A stretch of DNA of 29,822 bases from CALFVT01 sp964513675 (GTDB lineage Bacteria > Pseudomonadota > Alphaproteobacteria > Caulobacterales > Maricaulaceae). Below the pieces are notes generated by a model that saw only the letters and a program-made list of their open reading frames with translations, made no database searches and was not told the DNA's origin. Made by a program: the position numbers and the translations under genes. Positions within the stretch are counted from its first letter, which is position 1; every line of letters begins with the position of its first letter. This document shows positions 24,399-29,822 of the stretch, in pieces. The stretch spans positions 1 to 29,822 of the forward strand of contig CAZEOD010000030.1 of NCBI GenBank assembly GCA_964513675.1, read 5' to 3'.

Positions 24399-27300
24399 TT
24401 AGTTAGGGAGCCTGTTAATGCGCGTCAAGGCGGCAGCCATAGAAGTTTCAGATAGAGTCATAAGGCGCGGCCCATCAGTCCAGAGCAAACCACATTCAAT
24501 CTTATGATGCGGATAAGCCTCTTTCATCAACGCCGCATAGCTCGCCATTTGCATCATATAAAGCGGCGCAACATCGGCCTCGCTTTGCGGCGGCGGGCGG
24601 TTAGATTTATAATCCAGAATTAATATTCGGTCAGGGTAAATACACAGCCGGTCAATTTGCCCGCTCACGATCATCCCTTTCGGCAGACTGCTGGCCGTGC
24701 CTGAAATTGAGACTTCGGCGCGGCTCTCGATGACCCTATTCTCACCCTCCCCACCCTCAATGACCGAGCTTTGGCCAAAGAAATCTTTAAACGCCGGATG
24801 ATGCAGCACGCCAAACACCGTCTCGGTCATATCGCGGATTTGCGCCGGTGATAAATCATCATGCGAGCTGAGGAATTGCGCCGCGACCGCCGCTTGCCGC
24901 GTTAGCTCCACATCTGGCAAAAACTCCAAGAGTTTATGAATTAAAATCCCGCGCCGAAAGCGGTCCGCTGTCTCGGTTAACGGCGAGCGCATGGGCGCGG
25001 CGCGTAAAGCTGGCTCGAGGGGGTCTGCATCCAGCCCGCCGACCATATGGCTCGGCGTAACGCGGCGCGCTCTTGGCTTCAAAGCGGGCGCTTGCGATGT
25101 CAAAAAAAGCGGCAGATCCTGCGTTTTATCACTGGCTTTGGTCTGCCGGGGCAAAGCGGCACTGGCCCGCGCGCCAAAACATAAGCCCTCATCAAACGGC
25201 GTCTCGCAGGGCGCCGCCCCCAGCCCTTCAAGCGCAGCTTTAACATCATCATACCATGAGCTGAGCTGGCTACTCACGCCGCGCTCATAACCGCAAACCA
25301 CCAGTTCTGTCTCTGCCCGCGTTAAAGCGACATAAAGCCGGCGGAGATATTCTTGCTGCTCCAGCGCGCTTTGCCCGCTGAAAATATCATCCGCAAGCGG
25401 CAACCCTTTTGACGCCGCGCCAGCAAAGACATAGCCCGCCTTATAGGGCTGTATCGGGTGTTTTCGGTCAGATTTTCGCGGCGGATCAGAGCTATCAGGC
25501 AAAATTATAACTGGCGCTTCAAGCCCTTTTGCCCCGTGAACCGTCATCACGCGGACTTGGTCTTCGACATTATCAAGCTCGCGTTTTAGCTCGGTTTCAT
25601 CATGGCGAAATCCAGCGACAAAATCTTGCAGCGAGGGAACGCCTTGTCTTTGATGGGTCAGCGCCCGGGCCAGAAAGCTCTGCACCGCGTCTTTTATTTC
25701 CATCGACAAGCGGCGATAAAGCCGCGTCCAATGGCTTATGCCGTTATTATCAGTGTGGTCCAAAAACCGCGCGAAAAATTCATAAGGTGCAAGCCGAGAC
25801 CCGCTCTCAATCGCGCTGCGCAACACGGCCGATGCATGATGGGCGGCAGCCGTGTTGGCGGCCTTTAATTGCGGCCATAAATCACCGCCGCGCCCATAAG
25901 CAATCTCAAAGACCTGCTCATCATTCCAGCCAAAAAACGGTCCCTTAAGCAGTTCTGCTAAGGCTAAATCATCGCCGGGTTGAAGGATAAACCGCGCCAA
26001 TGTGAGCAAATCTTGAACCGCTAAAGACTCCTTCAGCTTTAAACGGTCAGGCCCGACAACAGGCACATGGGCCTTTTTTAAATGCCGCAATATAGCCTTA
26101 TAAAGCGGGCCGCGTTTTTGCACTAAAATCATAACATCGCCGGCCCGAATAGGACGCAAAGCTTTGCTCTCGCGGTCAAAAACAGGGCGCGCTTGATCGA
26201 GCCATTTTTTAATTTCAGCCGCTATTTTTGCGGCCAAAACTTCGCGGGCATCCGCATCGCCAAGCGCGTCTAGCGGCCGTAAATCCCCTGCGTCTTCGGC
26301 GGCGCTATTATCTGCGCGCGGGGCGAGAGGCCAAAGCTCGACATATCCCATGTCACTGCGGATCGCGACATGGCGTGTCACATCACCCGCCGGTGCAAAG
26401 CGGCCCGCATCAAACATACGCTGGCTGCCGCCGCCATTGATGAAAATATGGTCAACCAGCTCTAAAATCTGCGGGGCCGAACGAAAAGATGTGCGCATAC
26501 GCGGCGCTTTAAAATCGACGCCGTCATCATAGCTTTGTGTTTTCGCTAAAAATACATCAGGACGCGCGCCTTGAAACGAGTAGATAGATTGCTTTTCATC
26601 GCCCACGGCAAAGAATGTTTTACTTAGTCCCGTCTTGTTATGGCGTTCTGAGGGGTCAAAATTATCATGTAGCGCATCCAGAATATCCCATTGCGGCGGC
26701 GGCGTATCTTGGGCCTCATCGACGAGAATATGATGAATCCCGCCGTCAAGTTTATAACGCACCCAATCAGAGACATCAGAGCGCATTAACAGCGTCCGCA
26801 CACGCTGGACTTGGTCATCAAAACTCACGCGCCGTAGCCTGTCTTTGCCGGCGCTGAAATGTTTCGCAAAGGGCATAGCCAAATTATAAAGCGCGGTTGT
26901 TGATTGCAAAAGCTCTGCGGCTTTAATTTTTTGGGTGACGGCTAAAATGCGGCTGACTTCATCCGTCGGCATATAGGCCTTTGCGCCTAAAAACATTTGC
27001 GCTGCCTGCGGCGCTTTCCCTGTCACAATACTGGCACGTAGAGACCCGGCTTGGGTGAAGAAAATATCGGCATAGCGGTTAAAAGCTGTGATAGGATCGG
27101 GGTCAATTAACGCCGCGTCCAAAGCCGCTCCAACTTTTTGATTGGTCACAGCAGAGCAATGAATTAAGTCAGGGCATATCCCCTTTAACACGTCAATTTC
27201 GGTTTCAGCCCAAGCTTGCGCGCGGATATCATCGGGCTGCACATTTGGGCCTAATCCTAAATCAGCCGCTAAGGCCGTGACGCCGCCCGACTGTTCCCAG

Positions 27301-27965
27301 CGCTGAATCTCGTAGATATTATAGCCCATCCAGCTAAAGTAATCTTGCAAGCTCCGATCGGCAGCTTGCGCGGCAAAGAAGCGAATGGCCCGCGCGATAT
27401 CACCGTCGGGATTATCACGCGCTGTTTCTAAAAGCTGTATTTCAGCCGCGCGTAAAAGCTCCAGCCGCTCCTCGTCTTGCAGCGTATCAAAGCCCGGCAA
27501 AAGTCCGACTTCAATCGGAAAACGCGAGAGGACAAATTCACAAAAAGCATGGATCGTTTGCACTTTAAGCCCGCCCGGCGTCTCTAGCGCTTTGGCGAAA
27601 AGCGCGCGGGCCGTCGTCAAGGCAACCCCGTGATCGGGCCTGCCAAAGAGCTTGGTCAATTCTTTATCAAGCGCCGCTTCGGGCAAAACAGACCATGCGC
27701 CAAGTTTTTGAAACAACCGCGTTTGCATCTCGCTTGCGGCGGCTTTCGTATAGGTCAAACATAAGATATGATCTGGCGCCACGCCGGCAATAAGCAGGCG
27801 CGACACACGGTTTACCAAAACATGTGTTTTACCTGATCCCGCATTGGCCGATGCAAAGCGTGAGCCCGACGGGTCGGAGGCATGATCTTGCGCAGCGCTG
27901 GCTAAGGCGAGCTTATCCCGCAGCTCGTCCAAAAGCGCTTTGGTTAGCTCGGGCGTCTTATCCAT
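24399..27965 (-). CDS. addA: AddA helicase-nuclease subunit of the AddAB double-strand-break repair complex
   Basis: AddA is the active ATPase/helicase of AddAB, which resects broken DNA ends before RecA loading. The 1188-residue protein has Walker A ANAGSGKT (40-47), CLTYTKAAASEM (motif Ia), HHILVDEAQDTPP (Walker B), FAVGDEKQSIYSFQGA (motif III), VMTVHGAKGLEAPVIILPD (motif V) and YVALTRAETELVV (motif VI). The C-terminal RecB-family nuclease has GQIDRL (D1105) and ILDYKSNR (D1118, K1120). The start overlaps the addB stop by 8 bases, so the two subunits are probably co-translated. Length and order of motifs are normal. Confidence 0.96.
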   Translation of the reverse strand: MDKTPELTKALLDELRDKLALASAAQDHASDPSGSRFASANAGSGKTHVLVNRVSRLLIAGVAPDHILCLTYTKAAASEMQTRLFQKLGAWSVLPEAALDKELTKLFGRPDHGVALTTARALFAKALETPGGLKVQTIHAFCEFVLSRFPIEVGLLPGFDTLQDEERLELLRAAEIQLLETARDNPDGDIARAIRFFAAQAADRSLQDYFSWMGYNIYEIQRWEQSGGVTALAADLGLGPNVQPDDIRAQAWAETEIDVLKGICPDLIHCSAVTNQKVGAALDAALIDPDPITAFNRYADIFFTQAGSLRASIVTGKAPQAAQMFLGAKAYMPTDEVSRILAVTQKIKAAELLQSTTALYNLAMPFAKHFSAGKDRLRRVSFDDQVQRVRTLLMRSDVSDWVRYKLDGGIHHILVDEAQDTPPPQWDILDALHDNFDPSERHNKTGLSKTFFAVGDEKQSIYSFQGARPDVFLAKTQSYDDGVDFKAPRMRTSFRSAPQILELVDHIFINGGGSQRMFDAGRFAPAGDVTRHVAIRSDMGYVELWPLAPRADNSAAEDAGDLRPLDALGDADAREVLAAKIAAEIKKWLDQARPVFDRESKALRPIRAGDVMILVQKRGPLYKAILRHLKKAHVPVVGPDRLKLKESLAVQDLLTLARFILQPGDDLALAELLKGPFFGWNDEQVFEIAYGRGGDLWPQLKAANTAAAHHASAVLRSAIESGSRLAPYEFFARFLDHTDNNGISHWTRLYRRLSMEIKDAVQSFLARALTHQRQGVPSLQDFVAGFRHDETELKRELDNVEDQVRVMTVHGAKGLEAPVIILPDSSDPPRKSDRKHPIQPYKAGYVFAGAASKGLPLADDIFSGQSALEQQEYLRRLYVALTRAETELVVCGYERGVSSQLSSWYDDVKAALEGLGAAPCETPFDEGLCFGARASAALPRQTKASDKTQDLPLFLTSQAPALKPRARRVTPSHMVGGLDADPLEPALRAAPMRSPLTETADRFRRGILIHKLLEFLPDVELTRQAAVAAQFLSSHDDLSPAQIRDMTETVFGVLHHPAFKDFFGQSSVIEGGEGENRVIESRAEVSISGTASSLPKGMIVSGQIDRLCIYPDRILILDYKSNRPPPQSEADVAPLYMMQMASYAALMKEAYPHHKIECGLLWTDGPRLMTLSETSMAAALTRINRLPN

Positions 27966-29822
27966 TATCGCCGCCCTCGCCGGTTAATTGTGACCATTCT
28001 TCGCGGCGCGCCAAGAGGTCATAATCCCCATAAGCATTCGCCCATTTGCGGCGAATTTGCGACGGATAGCCCGCCTTAATATCACGGGCCTGCGCCATTA
28101 ATTTCGCCACGGTTTCGCGGGTTTTCGCAATATGATCTGCTGCGGAAAACGCTGATTTAGCGTTGCGGTCAATCACGGAATAGGTCTCATAGCCGCCCGA
28201 TGTGCCGCGAAGGCGCTTATAGCTCAGCTCATCAACAGCGCCGGGCGGAACATCCTTAAAAGCGCCGCGCTCCGTCATCATCGCGAGCAAAGGTAATTGC
28301 GGGTCAAAGCCGACAATCACTTCTTTTTTGCCCGGCGGCTGTCCGGTTTTGAAATCAATAATTTCATAGCCGTTCGGGCCTTTATCAATCCGGTCAGGAT
28401 AGCCGATAATCGTCAGGCCTAAATCCGGTAGATTTAACCGGCCTTTGGTTTCGCCCGAAACATTGACATAGCCTTTATCGCGGCGGCTGTGGAAATCAGA
28501 AATCACGGCCTCAGCAAGTTGATCGAGCCGAATATCTTCTTTGATAAAATCAAGCTCATCAAAGCCTTGGGCGCGCAATGCCTCATGAAAGGCTTTATTT
28601 AATTTATCTGCATCTTTCACCGCGTCTCGGCTCAGCTTTGCCTTCAAAAGGCTCTCCAGCGCTTCATGCAAAGCCGTGCCATATTCACGCGGGCCGATTG
28701 GCATGTCTAAATCATCTAGCGGCTCTAGCCCCAGAATATGACGTGCGTAAACGGCATAGGGGTCCCGTATCCATGTCTTAAATTTTGTGACGGAAACTAC
28801 GTCTTTATCCCGCAGCGGCCAGCGCGCGTCTAATGGGGGTTTCGGGTTTGGCGGCGCGGCCGGCGTGACCTCTTGCGGGGCGACATAGTCAAGCGCCCGC
28901 GCCCAATCTAAATAGGGCGTAGACGGCGCAAGTAACCGCGCAGCTAGGTCTTTATCATTATCTGCCGCTTCATCACGATAAGCCCCGTTAAATAATGTTT
29001 TTAGCCGCCAGAGCCAGCGCGAGGCGACCATGGGCGTACCGTCACTGCGTTTTGAGCGGGTCAAAATCACATTCGGCCCCATCGCCAGACCTTCGAAGTC
29101 ATGCGCCGATAAACCATAGCGCCGCTCTGGCAAGGTCAGGCCAAGACTTTGCCGCATGGCGCGCGATAAAAAGGGGTCATGGGTAGGCGCAGCCGGCCAT
29201 AAACCTTCATTAAGGCCGCCCAAAATTGTGATGTCACTCGAGAGCATACGGGCTTCAAGCGGGCCTAAAATACGCAGCTGCGGATGTGTACCAAACCGCG
29301 GACGCACGACTTGGCCGCGCATAAGGACAGCGAAAAACTCGCGAAACTCCCGCGCATTAAACCCGCCTAATATATCCCCTATCGCAATAATTTGCGTCAG
29401 CAAACTGGCCGCTGTTTCCCCCGCCTCCCCTTGCCACAAGGTCACGGCGCCGTGAATCATCTCGCCGCCCTCTTCACGGGCCGCGAGGCTTTCTGCGGCC
29501 TGCGTGAGGGCTTTGGCCCAATAAGACGCGGGGGCAGACATAGGAGTGGAATTAGGGGCGGAGTCAGACACAGGATTAGGCGCAGGATTAGGCGGAGATA
29601 AAAGCGGGGCCAGCGCCTTATGCAAATTATCAATCGGCGCATATGCGGCTAATATATCGGGGTGTTTTCTAACCCCGCGCAGTTTTGTTTTATCCAAAAC
29701 CAACCATTGCGCGCGGGCGGCGCCCGCCGCTTGGCCTAGATTTGCAAAAGGACTGGCCATAAGCCCAGATAAATAAACTGGATTAAACGGATTGCCCGCT
29801 AGCCGCAAAATATGCGCCAAAA
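27958..29822 (-). CDS. addB: AddB nuclease subunit of AddAB, 5' part cut by window
   Basis: The C-terminal 620 or so residues of AddB; alphaproteobacterial AddB proteins are about 1000 residues, so the N-terminal third lies outside. The first codons (HILRLAGNPFNPVYLSGL) are a mid-protein AddB motif, not a start. Visible are the inactive helicase-like part (LRILGPLEARMLSSDITILG, GGLNEGLWPA, LPERRYGLSAHDF) and the nuclease domain with YGTALHEALE, GYPDRID and EIIDFKTGQ (the D-x-K catalytic pair). I see no cysteine in this part, so the iron-sulfur cluster known from Bacillus AddB is absent. A proline/asparagine/serine-rich stretch of 4-residue period lies near the cut end. Confidence 0.93.
   Translation of the reverse strand, partial: LAHILRLAGNPFNPVYLSGLMASPFANLGQAAGAARAQWLVLDKTKLRGVRKHPDILAAYAPIDNLHKALAPLLSPPNPAPNPVSDSAPNSTPMSAPASYWAKALTQAAESLAAREEGGEMIHGAVTLWQGEAGETAASLLTQIIAIGDILGGFNAREFREFFAVLMRGQVVRPRFGTHPQLRILGPLEARMLSSDITILGGLNEGLWPAAPTHDPFLSRAMRQSLGLTLPERRYGLSAHDFEGLAMGPNVILTRSKRSDGTPMVASRWLWRLKTLFNGAYRDEAADNDKDLAARLLAPSTPYLDWARALDYVAPQEVTPAAPPNPKPPLDARWPLRDKDVVSVTKFKTWIRDPYAVYARHILGLEPLDDLDMPIGPREYGTALHEALESLLKAKLSRDAVKDADKLNKAFHEALRAQGFDELDFIKEDIRLDQLAEAVISDFHSRRDKGYVNVSGETKGRLNLPDLGLTIIGYPDRIDKGPNGYEIIDFKTGQPPGKKEVIVGFDPQLPLLAMMTERGAFKDVPPGAVDELSYKRLRGTSGGYETYSVIDRNAKSAFSAADHIAKTRETVAKLMAQARDIKAGYPSQIRRKWANAYGDYDLLARREEWSQLTGEGGDNG
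29548..29595. repeat. Imperfect 12-bp tandem repeat inside addB
   Basis: Four 12-base units, of which the last two are nearly identical: AGGATTAGGCGC (29572-29583) and AGGATTAGGCGG (29584-29595). They follow diverged units GGAATTAGGGGC (29548-29559) and GGAGTCAGACAC (29560-29571). On the coding strand they encode four-residue units of the type APNP/APNS. The number of units may vary between strains. Confidence 0.55.

Noticed and set aside
1..29822. CRISPR arrays, rRNA or tRNA genes, integrases, transposases, toxin-antitoxin or phage-defence operons
   Set aside because: I looked for repeat-spacer patterns, conserved RNA motifs and typical domains and saw none.

Overview
The window looks like a draft or metagenome-assembled contig of an alphaproteobacterium of moderate GC content. 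The evidence is gene order and family variants: addB-addA-trxA beside accD-folC, rpe-heparinase-purH, rluD next to rpoH, a ccmE-ccmF-ccmH (cycJKL-like) cluster, an AccD with a degenerate zinc finger, and a large TonB-dependent receptor. A run of ten N at 13646-13655 lies inside gltX and marks an assembly gap. Both window ends cut genes: a propionyl-CoA carboxylase-type beta subunit on the left and addB on the right.

Layout. 1-1791 (minus): truncated pccB-like gene and a cytochrome b561 gene. 1969-4915 (plus): ccmE, ccmF and ccmH, coupled by 4-nt ATGA overlaps, for cytochrome c maturation. A strong bidirectional terminator separates them from a converging 910-residue TonB-dependent receptor (5020-7752, minus), which has a possible 20-codon leader upstream. 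8057-10403 (plus): an RluD-type pseudouridine synthase and the heat-shock sigma factor RpoH. 10515-13416: a small accessory-looking block with a DUF3179 protein, a 75-residue unknown, a SixA-type phosphatase overlapping a two-helix membrane protein, and a four-helix membrane protein. 13506-14851 (minus): gltX, whose C-terminal 45 codons lie in another frame beyond the N gap. 14852-15553: a 702-base stretch without a recognisable gene, rich in repeats and inverted repeats. 15554-21621 (minus): purH, a FlaA1/CapD/WbpM-type nucleotide-sugar dehydratase, a heparinase II/III family protein and rpe. 21756-23955 (plus): accD and folC. 24052-29822 (minus): addB, addA and trxA, that is, double-strand-break processing plus thioredoxin.

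Most of the window is ordinary core metabolism: fatty acid and folate synthesis, purine synthesis, tRNA charging, cytochrome c assembly and recombination. I found no convincing new multi-gene system. The best place for a second look is the 702-base interval between purH and gltX. It has an AT-rich TTAA cluster, repeated TTATCACC motifs, nested inverted repeats resembling a folded RNA of about 125 nt, and a plus-strand frame interrupted by only one stop over 134 codons. Other leads are two TTAA-N7-TTAA (CtrA-type) sites upstream of genes, a possible leader peptide before the TonB receptor, and a sugar-dehydratase gene translationally coupled to the heparinase gene.
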